Source of the DNA: Ruegeria sp. HKCCD4315
Lineage (GTDB): Bacteria > Pseudomonadota > Alphaproteobacteria > Rhodobacterales > Rhodobacteraceae
Assembly (NCBI RefSeq): GCF_013112245.1
Contig: NZ_WVRN01000001.1
Span: 227,001 to 291,000, forward strand
Reading direction: 5' to 3'
DNA length: 64,000 bases
The position numbers and the translations under genes are program-made. The notes below the pieces were generated by a model. That model was given only the letters and a program-made list of their open reading frames with translations, searched no databases and was not told where the DNA came from. Within the stretch, counting starts at the first letter, position 1. Each line of letters begins with the position of its first letter. Shown piece by piece: positions 43,610-53,112 of the stretch.

Positions 43610-44617
43610 TTACTGAAGCAGACCGGCTTCTTTATAGAATTTCTCGGCCCCAGGATGCAGAGGTACACCCAGCGCCTCGACACCATCCAGCGCCGTGTCG
43701 GGAGTGATCTGCTTGCCTTTGGCGTGACCATTGTCCAGCAGCTTGCGGGTATTGTCGTTCCACAGCGCCTTGGTCAGGCCGTAGACCAGTTCGTCAGACA
43801 ATTCCGAAGACACAACCAGCATTGCACTGACCGCCGGGGTCTTGGTTTCACCGTCGATACCTTCATAAACGCCACCTGGGATGGCCGAGGGGATGTATGC
43901 CGGGATGATCTCGTTGATCTTCGCCATGTCTTCGTCGCTGAAGGAATGCAGATTCATGCCCTTAGTTGACGATAGCTGCACCATTGCCGCAACAGGCCAG
44001 CCTGCAGCGTAGAAATAGGCATCCAATTGACCGTCAGCCAGACGCTCGGCGCTTTGGCTGTTGTTCAGCTCGGCCTCATCCATGTTGTCACGGTTGACGC
44101 CCCAAGCATCCAGCATCTGCAGCACGGCAACCTGTGTACCGGAACCGGCTTGCGCGATGCCGACGCGCTTGCCTTCAAGATCGCTCAGATCGTTGATTGT
44201 CTCACCGGCAGGCAGAACCAAGTGGAGGTCTTCGGGGAACAGGTTGGCCACGATGCGAAGATTGGGGTGAGGTTTGCCCTCGAACTTGCCCTCACCCAGA
44301 TACATCGAGCGGGTGACGTCAGCTGCGGCCAGGCCGGCCTCAAGCTCTCCGTTCTGAACGGCGGCGTTGTTGAACACCGACGCGGTGGTGGATTGAGCGA
44401 TAGCAATCAGGCCCGGTACGCCGCACTGGCCGCCTTCTTCGCAGGGGCGCGAACCCGGCGGGGCGGAGATTCCATTTGCGATGGTGCCGCCGATGGGGAA
44501 GTAAGTTCCGCCTGCGCCGCCCGTACCGATGCGGAAAAAAGTTGGGTCTTGCGCCAATGCAGGGGCGGCAAGCGCGCCTGCCAGAGCCAGTCCCGTCAAA
44601 CATTTCACAAATTTCAT
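43610..44617 (-). CDS. TAXI-family TRAP transporter substrate-binding protein
   Basis: A 335-residue periplasmic receptor. The Sec signal is residues 1-22 (ending APALA), and the TAXI opening FFRIGTGGAGGTYFPIGGTI follows directly. TAXI receptors bind amino acids such as glutamate and other carboxylates. Three ATG codons stand in a row; the last (44617) has the best 6-nt spacing to AAGGGAG. It is the first gene of the operon that carries the lyase, racemase and dehydrogenase genes. Confidence 0.93.
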   Translation of the reverse strand: MKFVKCLTGLALAGALAAPALAQDPTFFRIGTGGAGGTYFPIGGTIANGISAPPGSRPCEEGGQCGVPGLIAIAQSTTASVFNNAAVQNGELEAGLAAADVTRSMYLGEGKFEGKPHPNLRIVANLFPEDLHLVLPAGETINDLSDLEGKRVGIAQAGSGTQVAVLQMLDAWGVNRDNMDEAELNNSQSAERLADGQLDAYFYAAGWPVAAMVQLSSTKGMNLHSFSDEDMAKINEIIPAYIPSAIPGGVYEGIDGETKTPAVSAMLVVSSELSDELVYGLTKALWNDNTRKLLDNGHAKGKQITPDTALDGVEALGVPLHPGAEKFYKEAGLLQ

Positions 44618-44696
44618 CATCATCTCCCTTGTTGGATCGTCGGATTCGGTTTGGCCGAATTTCGATCCTGCAAGCGTAGTAGCAATTTTCATAAAT

Positions 44697-44706
44697 ACAA
44701 ATTTGT
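44697..44706. promoter_or_regulatory. Palindrome in TAXI operon/LysR divergent region
   Basis: ACAAATTTGT is a perfect 10-bp palindrome, in an AT-rich stretch between the TAXI operon and the LysR gene. LysR proteins often bind such dyads at divergent promoters, so it is a candidate recognition site. Confidence 0.35.
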
Positions 44707-44745
44707 TATATTTCATAAAACTAAGGTTTGGCTTATACATCGACC

Positions 44746-45693
44746 ATGAACCTTATGCAGTTGACCGTTTTTCGCGAGGTGATGGAGACCGGCTCTATCT
44801 CTCAAACAGCCAAGAAACTGAACCGCACCCAGCCTGCGATCAGTTTGGCCTTGAAGAACCTTGAAAAGACCCTTGGCCTGACACTGTTCGAGCGTAAGGG
44901 ACGGCGATTGGTCCCGGTTCCCGAAGCGCATTACCTTTTGGCCGAAACAACTGGTATTCTGGACCGCCTAGCGACGATTTCCAGTACAATGGAAGGGTTG
45001 ATTAAAGGGCATTCCGGTAGTCTGAATATCGCTACAATGCCGGGCCCATCCGCTTTCCTGTTCCCGCGTTTCATCAGCCAATCTGTCGGCGAAAACCCCG
45101 AGATACGTATCACATTGTCTACACGCAGTTCGCCTCAGATTATAGAGCTTGCGGGCACGCAGAATATTGATTTCGGCTTTGCAGACTTCGATCATTCAAC
45201 TGGGAAAGAGCCTCAGTATTCAACAGAACTGATCCGGGCAGATTGTTTTTGTGCCGTTGATCGTGACAGCCCGCTTGCTTCACGCAGGACCGTATCCATT
45301 TCCGATCTCGACGGAGCGCCTATGGGGGGATTACATGCCACGCACCCGTTCCAGCGTAAAATTCGACAAGAGTTTCAAGATGTTTCAGCTGACTACAATC
45401 CAACAGTGACCTGTCAATACTTTCTGCCGCTGATACCCTTTGTGAGCTCAGGTCAGTGTTATTCAATCGTGGATCCGTTGACCGTAGCGACTGAACAAGA
45501 ACTAAACCTGTCCAACGGAAAAGTTGCGTTCGTGCCCTTCGAAAAGCCGCTCAGATATGAATATGCGCTCCTTGAGCCCGATCACCGACCACCGTCTCAA
45601 CTGGCTTTAAAGATCAAAGCGGGCTGGAAAGCCGAAGTGTTAAAGATGTTGGCAGAGGTGAAAGCCAACCCTCGTGCAATTGGGATGGATTAA
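44746..45693 (+). CDS. LysR-family regulator
   Basis: A 315-residue LysR regulator. The HTH lies at about residues 5-60 (GSISQTAKKLNRTQPAISLALKNLEKTLGL) and the effector domain at about 90-295. The ATG at 44746 gives MNLMQLTVF, the normal N terminus; a TTG six codons upstream is less likely. It diverges from the seven-gene TAXI operon and probably activates it with the substrate or an intermediate as inducer. Confidence 0.9.
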   Translation: MNLMQLTVFREVMETGSISQTAKKLNRTQPAISLALKNLEKTLGLTLFERKGRRLVPVPEAHYLLAETTGILDRLATISSTMEGLIKGHSGSLNIATMPGPSAFLFPRFISQSVGENPEIRITLSTRSSPQIIELAGTQNIDFGFADFDHSTGKEPQYSTELIRADCFCAVDRDSPLASRRTVSISDLDGAPMGGLHATHPFQRKIRQEFQDVSADYNPTVTCQYFLPLIPFVSSGQCYSIVDPLTVATEQELNLSNGKVAFVPFEKPLRYEYALLEPDHRPPSQLALKIKAGWKAEVLKMLAEVKANPRAIGMD

Positions 45694-46179
45694 GCCGGAA
45701 GCGAACAAAGCTGAATAACACTGTTTTACAAACAGAAAACTGATGGGAAGGAGGGTTCATTTGGATCGACTTGCGACGAGTAGGTGTATATCGGCTAGGT
45801 GACCGGAACCTCAAGTTTCTTGGACCGGACCGAAGGTTCGCTTAGTCCCGCTTAGCGGTCATCGCCGCCGTCACTGGGAAAGGTCTCCAGTGCGGACAAA
45901 GCCGCCTTATGCTCATCGCTTTCTGGTAACTGGTCTCACACCGAAGCGGACCTTCCTTTCGAGCTTTACATCCTCCGAGATGCGTACGAAGCGGGTACTG
46001 CTCAAGGCGACTAACGCACAGTATCTGCCATCCGTCGCTTGCGACTAATAAACTGTCCTACCAGAGATTAATTCGCAGTCGTCTGACAGCCTCTGGCCCA
46101 AACACAAGGGGCTAGACACCAGAGCTGAAGCGTGGCTGGATTGCTTAGAGATTGTCTAGTCGGACGGAGATCCTCAAAA
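45694..46179. other. Gene-free region
   Basis: About 490 bp before the serine hydrolase gene. The stretch near 45890-45960, read on the minus strand, contains GGCTTTGTCCGCA, close to the start of the type 1 repeat, so a further decayed copy may be present. No gene is supported. Confidence 0.45.
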
Positions 46180-47460
46180 TTGAAAAGAAATGCAAACAAG
46201 CTGTTAGTGACTTCCGCTATTGCTATCGCTCTGTTGGCCTCCGGTGCGGTATTTACTGCTTCTACACAACCAGCAAGCGCAGAGGCTGGTTATTTCTGGG
46301 ATGAAACCGTTGGGTCTGTAGATAGAAGCCCTTGGATATTTGAAGGTACAAATGTTTTTGGCGAATTAGCACGAGTTCCACCGTCAGATTGGGTGCGTAC
46401 TTTGGAAAAAGCGGCATACCCAACTGAGCTTGAGACTTTTGTTTTCACAGCTAGCAATAATGAAGAACAGAACATCAACGATTGGTTGCATCAAACGCAT
46501 ACCGATAGCTTTTTGATTTATCACGATGGCAAATTGGTCGCTGAAAAGTACTTCAATGGCATGAGAGCTGATACGCCTCACCGCATTCACTCGATCACCA
46601 AGACTGTGTTGGGTATGGTAGCAGGGCTGGCGGTTGAGGCGGGAGAATTAGATCCCAAAAAACTGATCACCGAATACCTGCCAGAGTTGGAAGGCCCAGC
46701 ATTCAAAAATACAACGGTTAGACACCTACTTGACATGACCGCTGCTGTTGATTGGAAAGATGCGTCCAGTGGCTACTTAGACGATGCTGGTGATCTGTTC
46801 TGTGCCTTTGGTCAGGACCTCTCTGAAAAAGTTGAAATTTGTGATACTGAGTCTGGCGTCAAAGAGTACATGATCTCTCTGAGTGATCGCGAGACCTTGG
46901 TAGAAGACGGTGAAGTCTATAGTTACCGTTCAGTGCTATCTGCGTTGCTGGGTATGGTTATCGAGTCGGCAACTGGCGAGAGCTATCTGGATGTACTGGC
47001 CGAGTTGTGGCAGGACATCGGTGCACAGGACCCTGCATATAGCGAACTGGGGCCCAAAAAGATTGTGCAAACCAGTGGTGGGATGTTCACCAGCTCTCGT
47101 GACCTATTGCGGTTTGGCATAATGATGCTGGACAACGGAAAGGTTAACGACACTCAAGTTATTCCTCCTGATTGGATAGCTGACACGATTCAAGCAAATG
47201 ATGACGTTATCGCAGCTTATGAGAAAAGCGCATATTCAGAGGTGTTTGAAGGCTTCCACTACCGTAATCAAGTTTGGGTGAAAGACAGAGAAAAAGGTGC
47301 GTTTTATGGCATTGGTGTCTATGGGCAGCTGTTGTATGTGAACCAAAAAGCCAATGTGGTTATGGTGAAGCTATCAAGCCAGCCGGACGTTCAAAATACA
47401 CCTATGTACCTGGATTCTATGGTTGCGATGAAAAGCATTTCAGAGACTTTGAGCAAATGA
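46180..47460 (+). CDS. Exported serine hydrolase of the beta-lactamase class C / 6-aminohexanoate-dimer hydrolase type
   Basis: A 426-residue periplasmic or secreted hydrolase. A signal sequence spans about 1-34 (ending PASA). The SxxK nucleophile motif is SITK (S138, K141), and the second motif is YSY (Y247-Y249) in place of YxN; the late YGIGVYGQ may fill the third position. This pattern is shared with NylB-type and esterase-like members rather than true beta-lactamases. A TTG start at 46180 with GGAG upstream fits the signal peptide better than the GTG at 46132. The gene is clearly AT-richer than its neighbours and probably acquired. Confidence 0.82.
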   Translation: MKRNANKLLVTSAIAIALLASGAVFTASTQPASAEAGYFWDETVGSVDRSPWIFEGTNVFGELARVPPSDWVRTLEKAAYPTELETFVFTASNNEEQNINDWLHQTHTDSFLIYHDGKLVAEKYFNGMRADTPHRIHSITKTVLGMVAGLAVEAGELDPKKLITEYLPELEGPAFKNTTVRHLLDMTAAVDWKDASSGYLDDAGDLFCAFGQDLSEKVEICDTESGVKEYMISLSDRETLVEDGEVYSYRSVLSALLGMVIESATGESYLDVLAELWQDIGAQDPAYSELGPKKIVQTSGGMFTSSRDLLRFGIMMLDNGKVNDTQVIPPDWIADTIQANDDVIAAYEKSAYSEVFEGFHYRNQVWVKDREKGAFYGIGVYGQLLYVNQKANVVMVKLSSQPDVQNTPMYLDSMVAMKSISETLSK

Positions 47461-47539
47461 AATTCAAGGCGTCTTAGTCTCTAAAGCACAGCTAAACGGC
47501 TCGGCTTATACTACGGAAAGACTTAACAGTGTCGTCGGG

Positions 47540-48241
47540 TTAGTAACGGGTGACCTCGACTGCGACCGCAGCAAACACCACACCAATCAACAGAGCTTTT
47601 GTATTCACTGCCGAAAGGCTGGGCAGTTTGACCCGAAGAGACAGGGCTATGATCACGCCCCCTGTTAACCCAGTCGCAACTGAAAAGATCATGCTGCTTT
47701 TGTCCGCGTTGAGGCCGATCAATATGCCGACTGCAAGCGACGCTACAAAGTATGCGCGTAGCCATCCAGACATATGCCTGGGGTGGGTTTTGTAGAGGTA
47801 TATATTCACCCCAAACAAATGCAATGAATAGGCCAACGTTCCAACTGCGTACAGCTCAGGTGATGTTCCGGTCGTTTGCATGACGGTAATGGCGAGCAAG
47901 CAGTTATAGGTTCCAAGTGCCACTGTGTCCAAGCCAAGCGACAACCTGTTATCGGCCCCCGTGTCGCGACTGGCTTCCAGCAAGTAGTAAATGAGAAATC
48001 CTAGGAGCGAATAACCGAACAGCGAGTTTTCCCATTTCCCATTTGCAGCCAAATCGGCCGACAATTCACCGATTTTTGGCAGTAAGAAAAGGAAAGCATA
48101 GCCAAGTCCGATCCCAGATGAAAAATCAGAAAGCCAGCCTGCTAGGCCGGGGAATCTCTGGTAGAAAGACACGCAGAAGACGTGAACAGTGCCAATGACT
48201 GCAATCGATGTTATCGCGAGGTATGTCGAAGCGTCGAACAC
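47540..48241 (-). CDS. Integral membrane protein of unknown function
   Basis: A 233-residue protein with about seven or eight hydrophobic segments and no signal peptide. Polar residues worth noting are HVFCVSFYQR in the first loop, the GIGLGYAFLFLLPKIGEL segment, and SLHLFGVNIYLYKTHPRH in the middle. The LLPK and histidine-containing helices recall ZIP-type metal transporters, but the match is too weak to name it. It converges with the serine hydrolase gene and is also AT-rich. Confidence 0.6.
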   Translation of the reverse strand: MFDASTYLAITSIAVIGTVHVFCVSFYQRFPGLAGWLSDFSSGIGLGYAFLFLLPKIGELSADLAANGKWENSLFGYSLLGFLIYYLLEASRDTGADNRLSLGLDTVALGTYNCLLAITVMQTTGTSPELYAVGTLAYSLHLFGVNIYLYKTHPRHMSGWLRAYFVASLAVGILIGLNADKSSMIFSVATGLTGGVIIALSLRVKLPSLSAVNTKALLIGVVFAAVAVEVTRY

Positions 48242-48818
48242 GGCTAAGATCCAATGATCACATTACAATTTGTATGAGACACCCCTTGGGAGCGTTTGCA
48301 CAACCCAAAAAGTGAAGAAGGTGCGGTTTGAACAGAACACTCAACGACAGCTTTCCGGACTTCATGCCATGTTTCTTCGAGGTCAGACCAGCGGGGTTTT
48401 TCGTTTTGGCGTTCATGATTTGCTCCATTATTGCGTGTTAGAACACCAGTTTCCTCCCACAGTCCCACCGAAAAACTCTGTCGTACCGTGGGACAAAATG
48501 AAGACGCTGCTATCGGCCTATGTCCGCTTGATCCCACAGCGCGTTTCCTGAGGTAGATTCCGATAAGGTTCGCTTTACTCAAGCAGTGATGGCTACACAC
48601 TCCTTTTGGGATTGGGCGGCAATGGTTTTATGAAAGGTGCGGCAATCGCATTAGAATACGCAATTTAGATACGAAGTACGAAGCAGCCAGTGGGTTGCAG
48701 TTGGGCATAGCTGATTCACCCGTTGCATGAGGTGGCAACCAAGCGCATTTGGGATGGCGGGTTTTTTAGCGGGTACCGCAATTAGTGCCCAAAAATACCA
48801 TTTAAATTCAATGATATA
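48242..48818. other. Mostly gene-free region between membrane protein and tRNA-Ser
   Basis: About 580 bp. One short minus-strand frame (48258-48416, 52 codons) has a GGAG site 8 nt before its ATG, but the product is basic, unfamiliar and not supported by anything else. A GCGG-GTA-CCGC hairpin lies near 48772. Confidence 0.4.
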
Positions 48819-48908
48819 TGGCGGAGACGAAGGGATTCGAACCCTCGAGACGGTTTCCCGCCTACTCCCTTAGCAGGGGAGCGCCTTCGACCACTCGGCC
48901 ACGTCTCC
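48819..48908 (-). tRNA. tRNA-Ser (anticodon GCU)
   Basis: A 90-nt class II tRNA. The acceptor arms GGAGACG and CGTCTCC pair fully, a G discriminator and encoded CCA follow, and GGTTCGAATCC forms the T arm and loop. The anticodon stem-loop CTCCC-CTGCTAA-GGGAG gives GCU (positions 48874-48872). The long variable arm typical of serine tRNAs is present. It reads AGC/AGU codons. Its 3' end points towards the AT-rich genes on its left. Confidence 0.95.
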
Positions 48909-49162
48909 GCCGACGGGTATATCCTTGCAAACACTGGAAATACAAGGCCATTTGTCGACGGTTTGACAGTTTTATTGAATTTTCCGGAAATCCTTGAAAT
49001 TGCTTGGATTCACGTGGCGAATGGTGAATTGCGACGCAATTCGCACACTGTTTTTCAATCTGCGCATCGCCGAGGCGTTTCAAAACTCGAGCCGAAAGCA
49101 AAGGGCGCGTAACCTGAGTCTCGTGAAATCTGCCGATCACAACCGGTGTCAACTGAACCGGT

Positions 49163-50059
49163 TCAACGGGGCCATTCGGGTTCAGCCGCGTAGATGCCAA
49201 GTTGATGGCGGCGGCGGTGGAACCGCTCGACCCGTTCGACGATCTCGTCGCTGGAAACGGCGATCACAAAGGACAGCAGGGTTTCAAGCAATGCTATGGT
49301 TGAAACGGACGATGGGAAAAATTGGGGCGTATCTGCAGATACAACGAATCCGTGATGGGCGTTCAGGATGACAGGGCTGGCCGGGCTGTCCGATATCCCC
49401 ACAACTGTCAGGCCCTGTTGGCGTGCCAGTTTGATCGCCTCGATCACTTCAGTGCGGTAAGGGTGACATGTGATTGCGATCAACACATCTTGTTCGTCAG
49501 CCCATGCCAGATCATCGACCGGCGTGGATCCGGGGCGTGGAATGGCATGGAACTGCTTCATTCCTGTGGAGGCCAGGTAGGTGAAATTGCGCGCGTTTGA
49601 GTTGTTGACGCCCACGCCCAAAGTGAAAATCTGCCGACAATTCCAGATGTCTTCTGCAGCCGATTTCAAGCGCTCAGCGTCAATACCGGCAAAGGTTTCT
49701 TCGATGTTCCGTATCGCTGCACCGATCATGTCGGCGTAAAGTGTACCCAGCTCTCCGGACTTACCGATGTCTTGCAGCCAACGGGCGCGGTCCGGGAACG
49801 AGATTTGACCCTTGCGGATCGCGTCGCGAAACGGTTCGCGGAAATCGTCATACCCGTCAAAGCCAACTTGCCGTGCCATGCGTACAAAGGTGTTGGGCTT
49901 AACCTTTGCAGCCTCGGCAATTTCGCGCACGGTCGAAACCCCAACATCCGTTGGGTTTTCCAAAACATACCGTGCGGCTTTTTGCGCTTCGGGTGTGAGG
50001 GCGTCCCACTCGTCAGTCAGGCGGTTCAGGACAGCTTGGGATACGTTTGTGTCATTCAT
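49163..50059 (-). CDS. MurR/RpiR-family regulator
   Basis: A 298-residue regulator: N-terminal RpiR HTH (about 10-85; VREIAEAAKVKPNTFVRMARQVGF) and C-terminal SIS domain (about 125-265; IFTLGVGVNNSNARNFTYL and VLIAITCHPYRTEVIEAIKLA). SIS domains bind phosphosugars or, in some members, other small ligands. The gene diverges from the dddQ operon with a 292-bp gap and is its probable regulator. Confidence 0.9.
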   Translation of the reverse strand: MNDTNVSQAVLNRLTDEWDALTPEAQKAARYVLENPTDVGVSTVREIAEAAKVKPNTFVRMARQVGFDGYDDFREPFRDAIRKGQISFPDRARWLQDIGKSGELGTLYADMIGAAIRNIEETFAGIDAERLKSAAEDIWNCRQIFTLGVGVNNSNARNFTYLASTGMKQFHAIPRPGSTPVDDLAWADEQDVLIAITCHPYRTEVIEAIKLARQQGLTVVGISDSPASPVILNAHHGFVVSADTPQFFPSSVSTIALLETLLSFVIAVSSDEIVERVERFHRRRHQLGIYAAEPEWPR

Positions 50060-50351
50060 GGTTGACGATGGTACAAATGTGAAATTAGCGTGTCGAGCAG
50101 AAACGCGACTCGCGATAAGGAACGATCATGTCCGCGAATGAATTGCCATCACTCTTGCATGCGGTGATCGCTGACTATGACTAATTTGCCATGAACGTGA
50201 AGCGTATTGCGCACAGGTGCAACTGTGCTTGCGAAAAGACCACCGCGCCAGCCGACGAACAGCGCATTGCGCGCGCTGGCAGGACGTTTCTGATTGGGGG
50301 CATTGCACCGACAAATACGCCCCGCACTGACGCAACAGTGGAGACCGCTCA

Positions 50352-51434
50352 ATGAGCTTGCCTGAAACAATGAAAGCTATGGTGACAATGGGCCACGGTG
50401 GCCTGGAACAGATGGTTCTACATGGCAACTGGCCGCGCCCCGAACCACAGATTGGGGAAGTGTTGATTAAGGTCGCGGCCTGTGGGCTGAACAATACCGA
50501 CGTCAACACGCGCTCAGGCTGGTATTCAAAGACCGTGACCGACGCAACGACCGGTGGTGCGTTTGAAGAGGTTGGAGAAGACGACCCTACCTGGGGCGGG
50601 AATCCGATCACCTTCCCACGGATTCAGGGGGCTGACATTTGTGGACACATCGTGGCTGTGGGTGAAGGTGTCGACCCCCGGCGCATAGGTGAGCGTGTCA
50701 TAACCGATGGCTGGCTACGCGATCCAAACGATCCCGAAAATATGGATAAGACCGGCTATTATGGGTCAGAACGAGATGGCGGGTTCGCGGAATACGCGAC
50801 GACGCTTGCGGTCAATGCCGTGCCGATCACGTCAGACCTGTCGGACGCTGAACTGGCCACTTTTTCATGTTCCTATTCCACGGCCGAAGGCATGCTGACC
50901 CGCGCCAACGTAACGGGCCGGGACACGGTTCTTGTGCCCGGAGCATCGGGCGGCGTTGGCGGTGCCCTTGTCCAGTTGGCAAAACGGCGTGGCGCGCGTG
51001 TCATCGCGATGGCATCCGAGGCTAAACACGCAGATGTTGCCAGGCTTGGCCCAGATGTCATTTTACCGCGCGGGCCAAAGGATCTGCGTGATGCATTGGG
51101 TGACGAAAAGATTACAGTGGTCGCGGATGTGGTTGGTGGGTCGTACTGGCCGAACCTGATCGACATTCTGGAACGCGGCGGTCGCTATACCTGTTCTGGC
51201 GCGATCGCCGGACCAATGGTCGAGTTTGATCTGCGCACTTTCTATCTGCGGGATCTAACTTTTACGGGCTCGACCGTGATTGACCCACAGGTGATGCGAA
51301 ACCTTGTCGACTACATTGAAGCAGGGGAAATCAAGCCCGCCTTGGCCGCCACATATCCTTTGGAGGAATTGCGTGAGGCGCAAGCCGCGTTCATTGCCAA
51401 ACAGCACACCGGAAATATCGTGGTGATACCATGA
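50352..51434 (+). CDS. Zinc-type alcohol dehydrogenase / quinone oxidoreductase (MDR family)
   Basis: A 360-residue MDR. The catalytic-zinc cysteine region is [20 protein letters not shown] and the NADP-binding loop is [15 protein letters not shown]. An unusual acidic insert (about 60-85) separates the CGLNNTD segment from [13 protein letters not shown]. It opens the operon, and its stop overlaps the dddQ start by 4 nt. It is not close to AcuI, the acrylyl-CoA reductase often linked to DMSP. It may oxidise an alcohol or reduce an enal of the pathway. Confidence 0.88.
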   Translation: MSLPETMKAMVTMGHGGLEQMVLHGNWPRPEPQIGEVLIKVAACGLNNTDVNTRSGWYSKTVTDATTGGAFEEVGEDDPTWGGNPITFPRIQGADICGHIVAVGEGVDPRRIGERVITDGWLRDPNDPENMDKTGYYGSERDGGFAEYATTLAVNAVPITSDLSDAELATFSCSYSTAEGMLTRANVTGRDTVLVPGASGGVGGALVQLAKRRGARVIAMASEAKHADVARLGPDVILPRGPKDLRDALGDEKITVVADVVGGSYWPNLIDILERGGRYTCSGAIAGPMVEFDLRTFYLRDLTFTGSTVIDPQVMRNLVDYIEAGEIKPALAATYPLEELREAQAAFIAKQHTGNIVVIP

Positions 51435-52009
51435 CGCTTGACGACGTTTTGGAGGCGGCGCGGCAGCTACATCAGGCACACCCTGAGCTGTCCGCCTTTG
51501 GCGCTTGGCCATCTGATCTGTCGGCCGCAGTGACAGAACCAGTTCACGTCCCAGCCGCAGATCTGGTGCAGGGTTTCGGTCTGCGGGGGAGTGAACTGAC
51601 GCAACCGCTCATCGACGCCGTCAAGGCAACCACCCATCTGGCCCATTGGAAACAGACCTACACCGAGGAAGAGGTCGGGGCGGATTTTCTCAACCGTTAC
51701 GGCTATTATGAGCTGTTTGGTCCGACCGGACATTTCCACTCGGCGCAATTGCGCGGCTACATCGGGTATTGGGGGGCTGGCCTGAACTATGACTGGCACA
51801 GCCATCAGGCAGAAGAAATCTATTTGACGCTGGCGGGTGGTGCCCTGTTCAAGGTCGAAGGGGATGAGACTTTTGTTGGCCCCAACCAGACACGGCTGCA
51901 TTCCAGTCGGCAAAGCCATGCCATGATCACAACCGATCAACCGATCCTGACCTTTGTGCTGTGGCGTGGTGACGGGATGGGCGACTTACCAAGAATGGAC
52001 GCCAAATGA
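51431..52009 (+). CDS. dddQ: DMSP lyase DddQ-type cupin
   Basis: A 192-residue cupin. DddQ cleaves dimethylsulfoniopropionate to dimethyl sulfide and acrylate. The metal and catalytic residues known from the Ruegeria lacuscaerulensis enzyme (His125, Glu129, Tyr131, His163) are all present at the same numbers: HSHQAEEIY (123-131) and SHAM (His163). The early AFGAWPSDL, the ETY-like KQTY and the late LTFVLWRGD also fit DddQ. It overlaps both neighbours by 4 nt (ATGA), so it is translated as part of an operon for hydroxyproline-type metabolism. DMSP may therefore be only one of its substrates. Confidence 0.85.
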   Translation: MTLDDVLEAARQLHQAHPELSAFGAWPSDLSAAVTEPVHVPAADLVQGFGLRGSELTQPLIDAVKATTHLAHWKQTYTEEEVGADFLNRYGYYELFGPTGHFHSAQLRGYIGYWGAGLNYDWHSHQAEEIYLTLAGGALFKVEGDETFVGPNQTRLHSSRQSHAMITTDQPILTFVLWRGDGMGDLPRMDAK

Positions 52010-53112
52010 AAATCACACGAATTCGGGTTTTTCAAACCGGGTTGCCGTACGTCGGTGGTGCCTATGTTTGGGGGGCAGGGAACGCTATCGAAACGGCCAT
52101 TGCATCGGTTGTGGTCATCGATACTGACGCGGGCTTGCAAGGGTGTGGCGAGTTCTCTCCTTGCGGGGAAAACTACATGATCGCCCATTCCGAAGGCGTC
52201 CCGGCATTGGCGCGGCTTATTGGGCCGAAGCTGCTGGGTGAGGACCCCCGACAGGTGGCGCGGATCGAACAGTTGATGGATCATCTTGTGCAAGGCCACG
52301 GCTATGCCAAAGCCCCATTCGATGCGGCGTGCTGGGATATTCTGGGTAAGGCGTCTGATCAGCCGGTCTGGATGCTGCTGGGCGGCAAGCTGACGGACGG
52401 TGCGCCGATGTACCGGGTCGCGCCGCAAAAGGCGGTGGATGAGACTGTGGCAGAAATGAATGTCTATCGCGATCAGGGATACCGCCAGTTTCAGGTCAAG
52501 GTCGGAGGCGACTGGGCTACCGATATTGATCGGATCCGCACTACGGTCCCTCTGTTGCAATCGGGTGAGAAGGCGATGGCCGATGCCAATCAAGGATGGC
52601 GCGTTGACAATGCGATCCGAGTGGCGCGGGCGACACGCGATCTGGATTTCATCCTCGAACAACCCTGCCGCACCTACGAGGAATGCCAACAGGTGCGCCG
52701 CGTGGCCGAGCAACCGATGAAACTGGATGAATGTGTAACAGGCATCCACATGGCGCAGCGGATCGTTGCGGATCGTGGGGCCGAGATCTGCTGTCTGAAG
52801 ATTTCGAACCTCGGTGGCATCAGCAAAGCGCGGCGCGTGCGGGACTATCTGGTCGACAACCGTATCCCGGTGGTCAGCGAAGATACCTGGGGCGGCGAGA
52901 TCACGACGTCAGTGGTAGCGCATTTTGCGGCCTCGACACCACCTGAATACCTGCAGAACACAACGGATCTGATGAACTACAACACCAGATCAACCGGCAT
53001 CGGCGGACCAACGGCTAAGGATGGCAAGCTCTTTGCATCGGACACGCCCGGACTGGGCGTTGCCCCTGATTTTGAAAGCCTCGGCACGCCTGTAGCGGAG
53101 TACACACTATGA
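52006..53112 (+). CDS. Enolase-superfamily enzyme, mandelate racemase/muconate lactonizing group
   Basis: A 368-residue enzyme with an N-terminal capping domain (1-125) and a TIM barrel. Metal ligands are Asp193 (ADANQGW), Glu218 (LEQPC) and Asp241 (LDEC). The second-strand lysine is Lys165, but the usual KxK is QxK (Gln163); Lys265 is on the opposite face (CLKISNLGG). Such paired lysines support epimerase or dehydratase chemistry on proline-like or betaine substrates. It overlaps dddQ and the next enolase gene by 4 nt each. The exact substrate is not clear; hydroxyproline betaine or a hydroxyproline isomer are reasonable guesses. Confidence 0.82.
   Translation: MKITRIRVFQTGLPYVGGAYVWGAGNAIETAIASVVVIDTDAGLQGCGEFSPCGENYMIAHSEGVPALARLIGPKLLGEDPRQVARIEQLMDHLVQGHGYAKAPFDAACWDILGKASDQPVWMLLGGKLTDGAPMYRVAPQKAVDETVAEMNVYRDQGYRQFQVKVGGDWATDIDRIRTTVPLLQSGEKAMADANQGWRVDNAIRVARATRDLDFILEQPCRTYEECQQVRRVAEQPMKLDECVTGIHMAQRIVADRGAEICCLKISNLGGISKARRVRDYLVDNRIPVVSEDTWGGEITTSVVAHFAASTPPEYLQNTTDLMNYNTRSTGIGGPTAKDGKLFASDTPGLGVAPDFESLGTPVAEYTL

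Noticed and set aside
48258..48416. A 52-codon minus-strand frame with a GGAG site
   Set aside because: The ribosome site is acceptable, but the product is unfamiliar and nothing else supports it, so it was only noted in the region entry.
50060..50351. GCCAGC/GCTGGC inverted repeat upstream of the dddQ operon as RpiR operator
   Set aside because: Only six paired bases with a long spacer; such dyads are common in GC-rich DNA.
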